A stretch of DNA of 64,000 nucleotides from Frankia umida (GTDB lineage: Bacteria; Actinomycetota; Actinomycetes; Frankiales; Frankiaceae). Below, piece by piece: positions 1-8,272 of this stretch (positions within the stretch are counted from its first letter, which is position 1; the number at the start of each line of letters is the position of its first letter). Below the pieces are notes generated by a model. That model was not told the origin of the DNA and made no database searches. It saw only the letters and a list, made by a program, of their open reading frames with translations. The DNA is taken from assembly GCF_023242945.1 (NCBI RefSeq), contig NZ_JALKFT010000006.1:1-64000 (forward strand), written 5' to 3'. Position numbers and translations under genes: made by a program.

Positions 1-24
1 CGGTCGCGGGAGCGGCCGCGACCG
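1..24 (-). terminator. Hairpin downstream of the pterin dehydratase gene
   Basis: Perfect 9-bp arms (1-9 and 16-24) enclose a 6-base loop. It lies 26 bases past the stop of the minus-strand gene at 50-358, where a terminator would be expected. There is no T-tract, which is common for actinobacterial terminators. The window edge hides what lies further on. Confidence 0.45.
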
Positions 25-49
25 TGGTCGTGCGCCGTCCGGTGGCGGT

Positions 50-358
50 CTAGTAGGCGATGCCGGCGGAGCTGAGCAGGTGGGAGATGCGGCGGGCGAG
101 GGTGACGTCGAGATCGGTCACGCCGCCGACGGAGTGGGTCCAGACGGTGAAGGTCAGGGTGCCGGGGCCACGGTCGATCACCGGGTGATGATCGAGTTCG
201 TCGGCGGCCCGCAGCACCTCGGTGCTGATCGCGTCGGCCTCGTCGCCGTCCACGATGATCTCGAGCTGGATGCGGTCGGCGTCACCCAGCCAGCCGGGGA
301 GGGCCGCCAGGGCGTCGGCGACCTCGGCGTTGTCCAGGCGGGTCTGCTTGGTCGGCAT
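50..358 (-). CDS. Pterin-4a-carbinolamine dehydratase family protein
   Basis: A 102-residue protein of the PCD/DCoH family, which dehydrates 4a-hydroxytetrahydropterin during pterin cofactor recycling. The family signature is visible: a helix ending in DHHP (residues 56-59) followed by a strand and WTHSVGGVTDLDVTLA near the C terminus. The HHP histidines are the catalytic ones in characterised members. The length matches the family (about 100). The start is fixed by AAGGAGG eight bases before the ATG; longer in-frame extensions have no homology. It stands alone, divergent from the Nudix gene. In actinobacteria without aromatic amino acid hydroxylases its real role is often unclear, and no such hydroxylase is in this window. 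Confidence 0.9.
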   Translation of the reverse strand: MPTKQTRLDNAEVADALAALPGWLGDADRIQLEIIVDGDEADAISTEVLRAADELDHHPVIDRGPGTLTFTVWTHSVGGVTDLDVTLARRISHLLSSAGIAY

Positions 359-686
359 CGCTGTCCTCCTTGCACGGGGGCCGGACGGTCCGCGCGACCG
401 CCGGCCGGAGTCGAGACTGACGTCGGGGTGTGTCCAGTCGAACACGTCCACCGTGAATTGGTGCTGCGCCGCACCGCCCTGTGGACGACGCGATCCGGCC
501 CCCGTACGGTTCCCTCGGGCTTGCCGGCAGGCGACCGGGCGCGATGATCGGATGCAGGTGGGCTCCCCCGAGCCGACCTCCCTGAACCGCCGAGGGTCGT
601 GGTTTTCGGTGGTCTGCGCGTCTCGGGGGTGTCCAACCGAGGGGACTGCGCCCGAAATCGGTGGGAGTCTGGGAGAGTCCGGCAGC
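359..686. other. Divergent intergenic region, phhB-like gene / Nudix gene
   Basis: 328 bases between two divergent genes. It should carry both promoters, but I see no convincing -35/-10 pair. Both strands have open frames across it; their translations are Arg/Pro-rich and look like GC-driven shadows. Confidence 0.4.
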
Positions 687-1256
687 ATGAATGTGGATGC
701 GCGCGGTCCGGGTGCCTGCGCCCCCCACCCGCCAGCGGCGGGCCGACTGGTCGTCGCTGTCGCTCTGCTCGACCTGGAGCCCCATCCCAACCCCGGGTCC
801 CCGTCCCACGCCGACCTCCCCTCGGACGTCGGCTCCCGTTCCGACCCCGGCTCCCCGTCCGGTCCTGATGGACGCCCTGCCACCGGGCCTCGGGTGCTGG
901 CCGCGCGGCGCCAGGAGCCGTCCGCCTACGCGGGGATGTGGGAGTTTCCCGGTGGCAAGGTGGAACCGGGCGAGAGCGAGCACGAGGCGCTGGCCCGGGA
1001 GTGTCGGGAGGAACTCGACGTCGAGATCGAGATCGGCCCGCCGCTCGGCGAGGTCGATCTGGCCAGCCCCGGCTGGGTCCTGCGGGTGTGGTGCGGCCGG
1101 ATCACACGGGGACGCCCGCGCCTGGTCGCCCATGACGCGCTGCGCTGGCTGAGCGCCGCCGAACTCGACGACGTCCCCTGGATGCCCGCCGACGGCCCGC
1201 TGGTGGACCGTCTACGCGACGTTCTCGCCTCTCCCGCCCCCCTCGACTGGTCCTAG
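687..1256 (+). CDS. Nudix (MutT-like) hydrolase with Pro/Ser/Asp-rich insertion
   Basis: A 189-residue Nudix pyrophosphohydrolase. Members hydrolyse nucleoside diphosphates linked to another group; MutT itself removes 8-oxo-dGTP. The Nudix box (G-x5-E-x7-R-E-x2-E-E) is intact in the stretch starting GGKVEPGESEHEALARECRE and ending EELDV, followed by a C-terminal part resembling mutator MutT proteins. Unusually, about 30 residues rich in Pro, Ser, Asp and Gly interrupt the fold between the first strand (RLVVAVALLDLEP) and the strand RVLAARR. The ATG at 687 is the best start before the first strand, but its ribosome site (GGGAGAG) is weak. Substrate cannot be told from sequence. Confidence 0.85.
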   Translation: MNVDARGPGACAPHPPAAGRLVVAVALLDLEPHPNPGSPSHADLPSDVGSRSDPGSPSGPDGRPATGPRVLAARRQEPSAYAGMWEFPGGKVEPGESEHEALARECREELDVEIEIGPPLGEVDLASPGWVLRVWCGRITRGRPRLVAHDALRWLSAAELDDVPWMPADGPLVDRLRDVLASPAPLDWS

Positions 1257-1566
1257 ACGCATCTCTCCCGTGGCTCCGGCTCTCCCGTGGATCCGGGGGC
1301 TGGCGCGGCCGGGGGGTGAAGCGTGATCACCGGGTGGCGGTTGATGGCCGGGGAGTGGCTGTCCGGTGAGCGGACGGTGGGCATCCGGTGGCAGATGTGG
1401 GTGGTCGGTGGTGGGGTGGACATGGATGGGCGGCCGGGTCCGTACCATGGGGAGTGGTACGGCAGTCGCCGCCACCCGAGTGCGGGAGTCTGTGCGCCGG
1501 GCCGTCCCAATGTGGTGTCGCCGTCCGCGCGCGCCGCCGTCCTTTTTGTGCGGGGTCGAGAGCCCC
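1257..1566. other. Intergenic region upstream of typA
   Basis: 310 bases between the Nudix stop and the chosen typA start. It is G/T-rich on the plus strand (many GGTGG runs around 1370-1430). No gene, RNA or clear promoter was recognised; the typA leader should lie here. Confidence 0.35.
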
Positions 1567-3426
1567 ATGTCCGCCCCGGAGCGTCCCACCGTGTCCACAC
1601 GTGCCGATCTTCGTAACGTGGCCATCATCGCCCATGTCGACCACGGCAAGACCACGCTCGTCGACGCCATGCTGCGCCAGTCCGGCGCGTTTGGCGAGCA
1701 TGCCGAGCTCACTGATCGGGTGATGGACTCGATGGACCTGGAGCGCGAGAAGGGCATCACCATTCTCGCGAAGAACACCGCGGTCCGCTACGGCGACATC
1801 ACCGTCAACATCATCGACACCCCTGGCCACGCCGACTTCGGTGGTGAGGTCGAGCGCGGCCTGTCCATGGTCGACGGCGTCGTCCTGCTGGTGGACGCGA
1901 GCGAGGGCCCGCTGCCGCAGACGCGTTTCGTGCTGCGCAAGGCGCTCGCCAAGCGGCTGCCGGTGGTGCTCCTCATCAACAAGGTCGACCGGTCCGACGC
2001 CCGGATCGCCGAGGTCGTCGACGAGACCTACGAGCTCTTCCTCGACCTCGACGCCGACGAGGAGCAGATCGACTTCCCGATCGTCTACTGCAACGCCAAG
2101 GCCGGCCGGGCCTCGACGACCCGTCCCGAGGACGGTGTGAGCCCCGACTCGCCCGACCTCAAGCCGCTGTTCGACGTGCTGCTCGAGACCGTCCCGGCGC
2201 CGTCATTCGACCCGGACGCACCGCTGCAGGCGCTGGTCACGAACCTCGACGCGTCCCCGTACCTGGGCCGCCTCGCGCTGTGCCGGGTGCACAACGGGAC
2301 GATCCGCCGCGGCCAGCAGGCCATGCTGTGCCGTGCCGACGGCACCCAGCAGCGAGTGAAGATCAGCGAGATGCTGATCACCCAGGCGCTCGACCGGGTG
2401 CCCGCAGAGGAGGCCGGGCCCGGTGACATCATCGCCGTCGCCGGCATCCCCGACATCACCATCGGCGAGACGCTGGCCGACGTCGAGGACCCGCGCCCGC
2501 TGCCCGTCATCACGGTGGACGAGCCGTCCATCAGCATGACGATCGGTATCAACACCTCGCCGCTGGCCGGTCGGTCCGGCAAGAAGCTCACCGCCCGCCT
2601 GGTCAAGAACCGGCTGGACGCCGAGCTCGTCGGCAACGTGTCCATCCGCGTGCTGCCGACCGAGCGTCCCGACACCTGGGAGGTCCAGGGTCGTGGTGAG
2701 CTGCAGCTGGCCGTGCTCGTCGAGCTGATGCGCCGCGAGGAGTTCGAGCTCACCGTCGGCAAGCCGCAGGTCGTCACCCGGGTCGTCGACGGGAAGGTGC
2801 ACGAGCCGGTCGAGCGCCTGACCATCGACGCCCCCGAGGAGTTCCTCGGCACCCTCACCCAGCTGCTCGCCCTGCGCAAGGCCCGGGTCGAGCAGATGAT
2901 CAACCACGGCACCGGCTGGATTCGGCTGGAGTACCTGGTCCCCGCGCGCGGGCTGATCGGGTTCCGCACCGAGTTCCTCACCGAGACCCGCGGCACCGGT
3001 CTGCTGCACCACGTCTTCGAGGGCTACGAGCCGTGGTTCGGCGAGCTGCGTACCCGCGCCACCGGCTCCATGGTCGCCGACCGCAGCGGCCCCACGACCG
3101 CGTACGCCCTGTTCAACCTGCAGGAACGCGGCACGATGTTCGTCGGCCCGACGATCGAGGTCTACGAGGGCATGATCGTCGGTGAGAACTCCCGGGCGGA
3201 CGACATGGACGTCAACCCCACCAAGGAGAAGAAGCTCACAAACATGCGCTCGTCCACCGGGGACGAGCTGGTGCGCCTCACCCCGCACCGTGTCCTCACC
3301 CTCGAGCAGGCGCTGGAGTTCTGCCGCGAGGACGAATGCGTCGAGGTGACCCCCGGCTTCGTCCGCATGCGCAAGGTCGCCCTCACCTCGGGTGAGCGCG
3401 AGAAGCTGCGGTCGCGCCGCCGCTGA
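1567..3426 (+). CDS. typA: Ribosome-associated translational GTPase TypA/BipA
   Basis: A 619-residue GTPase of the EF-G superfamily that acts at the ribosome and in 50S assembly under stress or cold. The G1 P-loop AHVDHGKTT (residues 22-30), G2 region EKGITI, G3 DTPGHADF and G4 NKVD are all present. Domain II, the EF-G III/V-like domains and the TypA-specific C-terminal domain follow, giving the usual family length (about 610-640). ATG 1567 was chosen because it lies about 15 residues before the conserved RNVAIIAHVDHGK. GTG 1591 is a plausible alternative, and the longer frame back to 1366 has no homology. mshB follows within about 60 bases but seems to have its own promoter. Confidence 0.97.
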   Translation: MSAPERPTVSTRADLRNVAIIAHVDHGKTTLVDAMLRQSGAFGEHAELTDRVMDSMDLEREKGITILAKNTAVRYGDITVNIIDTPGHADFGGEVERGLSMVDGVVLLVDASEGPLPQTRFVLRKALAKRLPVVLLINKVDRSDARIAEVVDETYELFLDLDADEEQIDFPIVYCNAKAGRASTTRPEDGVSPDSPDLKPLFDVLLETVPAPSFDPDAPLQALVTNLDASPYLGRLALCRVHNGTIRRGQQAMLCRADGTQQRVKISEMLITQALDRVPAEEAGPGDIIAVAGIPDITIGETLADVEDPRPLPVITVDEPSISMTIGINTSPLAGRSGKKLTARLVKNRLDAELVGNVSIRVLPTERPDTWEVQGRGELQLAVLVELMRREEFELTVGKPQVVTRVVDGKVHEPVERLTIDAPEEFLGTLTQLLALRKARVEQMINHGTGWIRLEYLVPARGLIGFRTEFLTETRGTGLLHHVFEGYEPWFGELRTRATGSMVADRSGPTTAYALFNLQERGTMFVGPTIEVYEGMIVGENSRADDMDVNPTKEKKLTNMRSSTGDELVRLTPHRVLTLEQALEFCREDECVEVTPGFVRMRKVALTSGEREKLRSRRR

Positions 3427-3470
3427 TGTGAGGCGTCGGACGGCGGCGCGGAACTGTCGGATGTGGGCCG

Positions 3471-3476
3471 TAGGGT
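3471..3476 (+). promoter_or_regulatory. TAGGGT -10-like box before mshB
   Basis: TAGGGT lies eight bases before the GTG of mshB with no ribosome binding site between. Such spacing fits a promoter giving a leaderless mRNA. No clear -35 is visible. Confidence 0.5.
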
Positions 3477-3484
3477 TCACCACC

Positions 3485-4438
3485 GTGACGTCCTTCGCCG
3501 TGCCGCCGCCCGCCGTCAGCCCGTGTTCCGCCGCGTCGGCCGCTCGCCGGCTGATGTTCGTGCACGCGCACCCCGATGACGAGGTCATCTCGACCGGCAT
3601 CGCGATCGCCTCCTACGCCGCCGCGCCCGAGACGTCCGTCACGCTGGTGACGTGCACGCTCGGCGAGGAGGGCGAGGTCCTGGTGCCCGAGCTGGTCAAC
3701 CTGCGCGCTGACCTCGGTGACCAGCTCGGCGGTTACCGCATCGGTGAGCTGGCCGGCTCCTGCGCCGCGCTCGGCGTCACCGAACACCGCTTCCTCGGCG
3801 GCCCCGGCCGCTTCCGTGACAGCGGCATGATGGGCACCCCGCCCAACGACCATCCCCGCAGCCTGTGGCAGGCCGACCTCGACGAGGCCACCGCCGAGCT
3901 GGTCCGGATCGTCCGTGAGATCCGCCCGCACGTGCTCGTCAGCTACGACTCGTTCGGCAGCTACGGCCATCCCGATCACATCCGCGCCCACGAGGTCACC
4001 GCCCGCGCCTTCACCGACGCCGCCGACCCGTCCTTCGCCCCCGGCACCGGGGCTCCCTGGCAGCCCGCCAAGCGCTACGAGACCGCGATGTCCCGCTCCC
4101 AGGCGGTCGCTGGCTTCGAGCACTTCCGCGACGAGGCCACCACCGACAACCCCTTCGCGGGCCTTGCCTCCGTGGACGATCTCCCCGTCCGCTTCGTCGA
4201 GGACGACGCCATCACCACCGAGATCACCGCCGCCGAACCCTTCCTCGACGCCAAGATCGCGGCCATGCGCGCTCATCGCACCCAGATGGCCGTCGACGGC
4301 TTCTTCTTCGCCCTCGCGGACGGCATCGGCCAGCGCGCCTGGGGCACCGAGCTCTTCGTCCTCGCCGCCGGCGAACGTGGCCCCGGCGCCACCGCCCACG
4401 GCCGCGAGCAGGACCTCCTGGCCGGCATCGACCTCTGA
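3485..4438 (+). CDS. mshB: GlcNAc-Ins deacetylase MshB (mycothiol biosynthesis)
   Basis: A 317-residue zinc amidase of the PIG-L/LmbE family. MshB deacetylates 1-D-myo-inosityl-2-acetamido-deoxyglucopyranoside, the second dedicated mycothiol step in the cytosol. The zinc/catalytic motif AHPDDE (HPDDE at 29-33) is near the N terminus and GHPDH supplies the later histidine. SYDSFGSYGHPDHI and the C-terminal MAVDGFFFALADG are MshB-like rather than mycothiol-conjugate amidase-like. GTG 3485 is placed by the TAGGGT box; an upstream in-frame start would only add unconserved residues. The stop codon lies inside the first unit of an 18-bp tandem repeat. Confidence 0.92.
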   Translation: MTSFAVPPPAVSPCSAASAARRLMFVHAHPDDEVISTGIAIASYAAAPETSVTLVTCTLGEEGEVLVPELVNLRADLGDQLGGYRIGELAGSCAALGVTEHRFLGGPGRFRDSGMMGTPPNDHPRSLWQADLDEATAELVRIVREIRPHVLVSYDSFGSYGHPDHIRAHEVTARAFTDAADPSFAPGTGAPWQPAKRYETAMSRSQAVAGFEHFRDEATTDNPFAGLASVDDLPVRFVEDDAITTEITAAEPFLDAKIAAMRAHRTQMAVDGFFFALADGIGQRAWGTELFVLAAGERGPGATAHGREQDLLAGIDL

Positions 4439-4504
4439 CCTCCGGGTGCCACCTGACCTCCGGGTGCCACCTGACCTCCGGGTGCCACCTGACCTCCGGG
4501 CGTC
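4435..4504 (+). repeat. 18-bp tandem repeat overlapping the mshB stop
   Basis: Unit ctgacctccgggtgccac occurs three times perfectly (4435-4452, 4453-4470, 4471-4488), then a partial diverged copy to 4504. The mshB stop is bases 2-4 of the first unit, so each later unit repeats an in-phase TGA. Confidence 0.9.
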
Positions 4505-4686
4505 ACCGGGCACAGTGAACGATCAGGGCCCGGCGGTCTCCCCGCTGGACCCCGGCGGAACCCGACCACGGTTGTTCAAGGACGTCGGACGGCCCGAAGG
4601 GGCGGTGGCGGGAATCGTCGCGGGTCGAGCAGCGTCTGTAATGCTGTAATCCCTGCAAATCTGGGGTATCTGGCCCGGGAGGTCGG

Positions 4687-5727
4687 ATGTTCGGCAGCAG
4701 CAGACGCGACGACAACCGGCACGACGACAACCGGCACGACGGCGGGCGGGGGATGGAGCCGCTGGATGCCTACTCGGCCGTGGTGACCAGGGTCGCGGCG
4801 ACCCTGACGCCATCGGTGGCGAGCCTGCGGGTGCGGACCAGGGGTGGGGTGGGAGCGGGGTCGGCGGTGGTGTTCACCGATGACGGCTTCCTGCTCACCT
4901 CGGCGCACGTCATCGAGGGGCACAGCGCCGGGCGGCGCGGTGGCGGCCCCGGATCGGCGGCGGGAACGGGCTCGGCGGTCGGGGTCGCGCAGTTCGCCGA
5001 CGGGACGGAGCGGGAGTTCGACGTGGTCGGCGCGGACCCGCTGTCCGACCTGGCGGTGCTGCGGGCACGGGGGAGCACGCCACGGGCGGCGGTCCTGGGG
5101 GACGCGGCGAACCTCCAGGTGGGGCAGCTCGTGGTGGCGGTGGGGAATCCGCTCGGGCTGACCGGGAGCGTGACGGCGGGAGTGGTCAGTGCGCTCGGAC
5201 GGTCGCTGCCGACCCGAGCGGGCACGGCGGCGCGGGTGATCGACGAGGTGATCCAGACCGATGCCGCGCTCAACCCGGGTAACTCCGGTGGGGCACTGGC
5301 CACCTCCGATGCCCGGGTGGTCGGGGTGAACACGGCGGTGGCGGGGATCGGGCTGGGACTCGCCGTCCCGGTGAACGCCACGACCCGAAGGATCCTCGCG
5401 GCCCTGATGCGGGACGGACGGGTGCGGCGTGCCTATCTGGGGGTGGCGGGGATGCGGGTGCCGCTGCCGCCGGCGGTGGCCCGGCTGACCGGGCAGCAGC
5501 ACGGGGTGCGGCTCGCCGAGGTGATCGTGGGCGGTGCCGCGGGGGTCGCGGGGCTGTTCACCGGCGATCTGGTGCTGTCGTTGGCGGGCGCTCCCATTGT
5601 CACACCCGGTGATCTGCAACGGTTGCTGACCCAGGAGACGATCGGCCGGCCGGTGGAGCTGACCGTATGGCGTCGCGGGGCTCTCGTGGACGTCGTGGTG
5701 GTTCCGCGGGAGCTTGTCACGACCTGA
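4687..5727 (+). CDS. HtrA/DegP-like serine protease with C-terminal PDZ domain, no signal peptide
   Basis: A 346-residue trypsin-like (S1C) protease. The catalytic triad is visible as His in LLTSAHVI, Asp in DPLSDLAVL and Ser in LNPGNSGGAL. A PDZ domain starts near the AYLGVAG segment and continues through GDLVLSLAGAPI, a typical carboxylate-loop/groove region. Unlike classic HtrA there is no signal peptide or membrane segment; the N terminus is a short charged stretch with a duplicated 15-base unit (DDNRH twice, 4708-4737). That suggests a cytoplasmic quality-control protease or non-classical export. ATG 4687 follows a good GGGAGG site. Role and substrate are unknown. Confidence 0.85.
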   Translation: MFGSSRRDDNRHDDNRHDGGRGMEPLDAYSAVVTRVAATLTPSVASLRVRTRGGVGAGSAVVFTDDGFLLTSAHVIEGHSAGRRGGGPGSAAGTGSAVGVAQFADGTEREFDVVGADPLSDLAVLRARGSTPRAAVLGDAANLQVGQLVVAVGNPLGLTGSVTAGVVSALGRSLPTRAGTAARVIDEVIQTDAALNPGNSGGALATSDARVVGVNTAVAGIGLGLAVPVNATTRRILAALMRDGRVRRAYLGVAGMRVPLPPAVARLTGQQHGVRLAEVIVGGAAGVAGLFTGDLVLSLAGAPIVTPGDLQRLLTQETIGRPVELTVWRRGALVDVVVVPRELVTT

Positions 5728-5816
5728 GTGTGCGGATGCCTCCGGTGCCGCTGCCGCGCCGGGATTCAGCCGGCCCGGTGGTGTTCGACGGATGTCGGTC
5801 CGAACACGGCATGTCC

Positions 5817-5822
5817 TACTGT
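5817..5822 (+). promoter_or_regulatory. TACTGT -10-like box
   Basis: TACTGT lies six bases before the ATG at 5829, again with no ribosome binding site, suggesting a leaderless start for the membrane protein gene. Confidence 0.4.
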
Positions 5823-5828
5823 CGACAT

Positions 5829-6428
5829 ATGCCCAGCCGCAGTCCCGGTCCTCGCCCCACACCGCCCCGGTCGACGCCGCCGCGCTCGACGTCGTCGCGG
5901 CGCGGCACGGCGGGTCCAACCGGACACTCCGCCCGGGACGCGGGCCCCGTCGATCCGTCGAAGCCGGCCGATCCGTCGAAGCCGGCGGGCGCGGCGGATG
6001 GGGCGCGCGGTCAGGGGAGCGTCACGCGATCCGAGGAACCCGGGCGCCTGTTTCTCGGCGGTGCGTACGCGCTCGGCGTCGGGCTCGGGGTCGGCCTCGG
6101 CCTGTACGGGGTGGTCTTCCTGGCGGACGGGCCGCGTCCCGCGGGTGTTCCGCTGTCGTACGGGCTCGGCCTGGCCGTGCTGGGCAACACCGCCGCGGCG
6201 CTGCTGCTGCGCTGGCTGACCGGGACGCGGCTGGGGCCGATGACCGTCCTGATCGGCTGGACACCGGTCGTGCTGCTGCTGGCGAGCACGCGGCCCGAGG
6301 GTGATCTGATGCTGCGGGCCACTGCCAGCGCGTACGCGTTCCTGCTGCTGGGTGGGCTGTGCCCGGTGGTGGTGACGGTCCTCGGCCGGGCCCGGCGCGG
6401 CCTGACGGCGCTGCCGCCGCCCCGCTGA
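5829..6428 (+). CDS. Small four-helix membrane protein (DUF6113-like)
   Basis: A 199-residue protein. The first ~75 residues are Pro/Ser/Arg-rich and likely disordered, with a DPSKPA duplication. Four hydrophobic helices follow, starting near FLGGAYALGVGLGVGLG, YGLGLAVLGNTAAALLL, MTVLIGWTPVVLLLA and AYAFLLLGGLCPVVVTVLG. I recall an uncharacterised actinobacterial family (DUF6113) near mshB with this layout; the match is from memory and unverified. Function unknown. The start is inferred from the TACTGT box; earlier in-frame codons would overlap the protease gene. Confidence 0.65.
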   Translation: MPSRSPGPRPTPPRSTPPRSTSSRRGTAGPTGHSARDAGPVDPSKPADPSKPAGAADGARGQGSVTRSEEPGRLFLGGAYALGVGLGVGLGLYGVVFLADGPRPAGVPLSYGLGLAVLGNTAAALLLRWLTGTRLGPMTVLIGWTPVVLLLASTRPEGDLMLRATASAYAFLLLGGLCPVVVTVLGRARRGLTALPPPR

Positions 6429-6554
6429 GGCCTGCCCTGACGGGGTGGCACGCCGCGGGGTGGCCAGCGGTGTTCTCGGTGGGTGGATGGGGCCGAAGTG
6501 TGTCGGGTTGTCACGGGTCCTGCCGTCCGGGCGATGGGAGTGGCTGGACGGCGG

Positions 6555-6560
6555 TAGCGT
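6555..6560 (+). promoter_or_regulatory. TAGCGT -10-like box before the flavin reductase gene
   Basis: TAGCGT ends seven bases before GTG 6568 with no ribosome binding site in between. This is the same arrangement as at mshB, dapD and dapE. Confidence 0.45.
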
Positions 6561-6567
6561 GGGTCGG

Positions 6568-7149
6568 GTGGGCAGTCTGCCGCAGGAGACCCGCAACGGT
6601 TCGTTCGCCGTCCAGGCGCCTCTGGAAGCGGGTGAGTTCCGTCGGGCGGTCGCGCGGTTCGCGACGGGGGTGACCGTCCTGACGACCCGGATCGGCGAGC
6701 GCCATCTGGGTATGACGGCGAACTCGTTCGTCTCCGTCTCGCTGGAGCCGCTGCTGGTGCTGGCCAGTATCCGCCGGGACGCGCATTTTCACGCTCCGCT
6801 ACTGGCCGCCGGTGTCTGGGGGGTGTCGGTGCTCGCCGCGGACATGGCCGACGTGTCCCGGCACTTCGCGCGACGCGCGGCCGACCGTGAGCGTGATCAG
6901 GGCGGCGACGACAACGGGCTGGGTGGATGGGCGCACACCGTCGGCCCGCACACCGGGGTGGCGCTGCTCGAGGGCGCCCTGTCGGTCTTCGAATGCCGCA
7001 CGGTCGCCACCCATCCCGGTGGTGACCACACGCTGGTGATCGGCGAGGTCGTCCACCTCGAACAGTGGCGCGACGATGCCGCGCCCCTGGTCTTCTACCA
7101 GGGCGGCTACCTCACCCCGGCCGCACCCGCACCCCGCGACGCCACCTGA
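6568..7149 (+). CDS. Flavin reductase-like (FMN-binding split barrel) protein
   Basis: A 193-residue protein of the flavin reductase-like domain family, which use NAD(P)H to reduce FMN/FAD and hand it to two-component monooxygenases. The family core RFATGVTVLTT (about residue 30), then GMTANSFVSVSLEPLLVLASI and a final VFYQGGYL are visible; the split barrel fills most of the protein. GTG 6568 is placed by a TAGCGT box. It is monocistronic and converges on the SirB1-like gene. It could in principle serve the HpaB-type hydroxylase at 49.4-50.8 kb, which needs reduced flavin and has no reductase beside it, but nothing links them directly. Confidence 0.85.
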   Translation: MGSLPQETRNGSFAVQAPLEAGEFRRAVARFATGVTVLTTRIGERHLGMTANSFVSVSLEPLLVLASIRRDAHFHAPLLAAGVWGVSVLAADMADVSRHFARRAADRERDQGGDDNGLGGWAHTVGPHTGVALLEGALSVFECRTVATHPGGDHTLVIGEVVHLEQWRDDAAPLVFYQGGYLTPAAPAPRDAT

Positions 7150-7150
7150 G

Positions 7151-7246
7151 CCGCGCCACGACCCGCTAAGCCGCGCCACGACCGGAGAGGGGCCAGGCCG
7201 CGCCACGACCACAGGGCCGCGCACGACCCCCACAGGCCGCGCGAAC
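7151..7246 (+). repeat. Interrupted 13-bp repeats in a convergent gap
   Basis: ccgcgccacgacc occurs exactly at 7151-7163, 7171-7183 and 7198-7210, then with one base missing at 7217-7228, and a remnant follows near 7236. The array fills the gap between the convergent flavin reductase and SirB1-like genes. Confidence 0.8.
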
Positions 7247-7252
7247 GGACCG

Positions 7253-8272
7253 CTAGTTCAGGCGGGCACGCGCGGTGACGGCGGCCTGTCGGGCCGCGGC
7301 GGCGGCGGTCGGTTCGACCTCGGCGACCGTGTCGGCGAACGAGGTCAGGTCCCGCGCGCCGCCGAGGAAGTCACCGAGCCGGATGCGCAGTTCGCCGCGT
7401 TCCCGGCGCAGGCTGGCCGGATGGTGGGGGAGCAGCAGGGACAGTTCGACCGCCCACAGTCTGGTCCGGGGCGCGTCGGTGCGGGCCGCCAGCACGCGGA
7501 TGTTGCCCAGGATGCGGGTGAGGACGTCGGCCGGGTCCATCGGGGCGAGATGTGACCGGCTGAACGCGGTGCCGGCGGCGCGGACCTTCGCCGCCGCGTC
7601 GTGGATGGTCAGCAGCCGTCCGGCGTCGAAGGGGTCGACGAGGACGAAGTCCTGCGGGGAACCGACCGCGACGACGACATGCCCGGGCAGACCCACCGGG
7701 TAGGCGGCGATGCCGAGGCGGTGGGCGACCTCGAGCCAGACCACCGACAGCAGGATCGGCAGCCCGCGGCGGCGGCGCAGCACGTCGGGCAGCAGCGAGG
7801 AACGCAGATCGTCGTAGTCGTCCGCGGAACCGGCGAACCCGGCATCCAGGCCGAGGGCCTCGTGTAACGCCTCGGCGGCGATCCGCGGCTCGAGCCACCC
7901 GAATCCGCCCGCCGAGCCCGCACCGACGGGGCGTCCGTGGTCGACGCGGGGAAAGGGGCGGGCCGGGGTAGCCCGGGCGGTGAACAGCGGACGGGCCCGG
8001 GCGGCGAGCCGGTCCAACGCCGTCAGGGTGCTGGACGGATCGACCAGGCCGGCGGCGACGTCGTTCGCTGCGGCGCCGGGCTCGGCAGCCGCCTCGGGGG
8101 CGGCCGCGGCGCCGGTCTCGGCCCTGGGCGCGGCGGCGGCACCGGCGGCGGTACCGGCACTGGCCTCGGCGTCGGCCTCGAGAGCGAGCAGATGGCAGGC
8201 CACGGCGAGGTCGAGGGGCTCACGGCGAACCACCTCGGCGAACTGGCCGCGGCTGTGACTGCGGCTGCTCAC
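7253..8272 (-). CDS. SirB1-type transglutaminase-like/TPR protein
   Basis: A 339-residue SirB1-family protein (N-terminal transglutaminase-like region, C-terminal TPR-like helices). Family landmarks are RRRGLPILLSVVWLEVAHRLG, the histidine segment GLPGHVVV, the aspartate segment VLVDPFDAG and the C-terminal LLLPHHPASLRRERGELRIRLGD. The only cysteine is residue 26, outside the expected catalytic segment, so transglutaminase or protease chemistry is unlikely. An Ala-rich insertion occupies about residues 35-70. The ATG overlaps the stop of the upstream gene by four bases (ATGA), implying coupled translation. In other bacteria SirB1 genes lie near diverse partners, and function is unknown. Confidence 0.8.
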   Translation of the reverse strand: MSSRSHSRGQFAEVVRREPLDLAVACHLLALEADAEASAGTAAGAAAAPRAETGAAAAPEAAAEPGAAANDVAAGLVDPSSTLTALDRLAARARPLFTARATPARPFPRVDHGRPVGAGSAGGFGWLEPRIAAEALHEALGLDAGFAGSADDYDDLRSSLLPDVLRRRRGLPILLSVVWLEVAHRLGIAAYPVGLPGHVVVAVGSPQDFVLVDPFDAGRLLTIHDAAAKVRAAGTAFSRSHLAPMDPADVLTRILGNIRVLAARTDAPRTRLWAVELSLLLPHHPASLRRERGELRIRLGDFLGGARDLTSFADTVAEVEPTAAAAARQAAVTARARLN

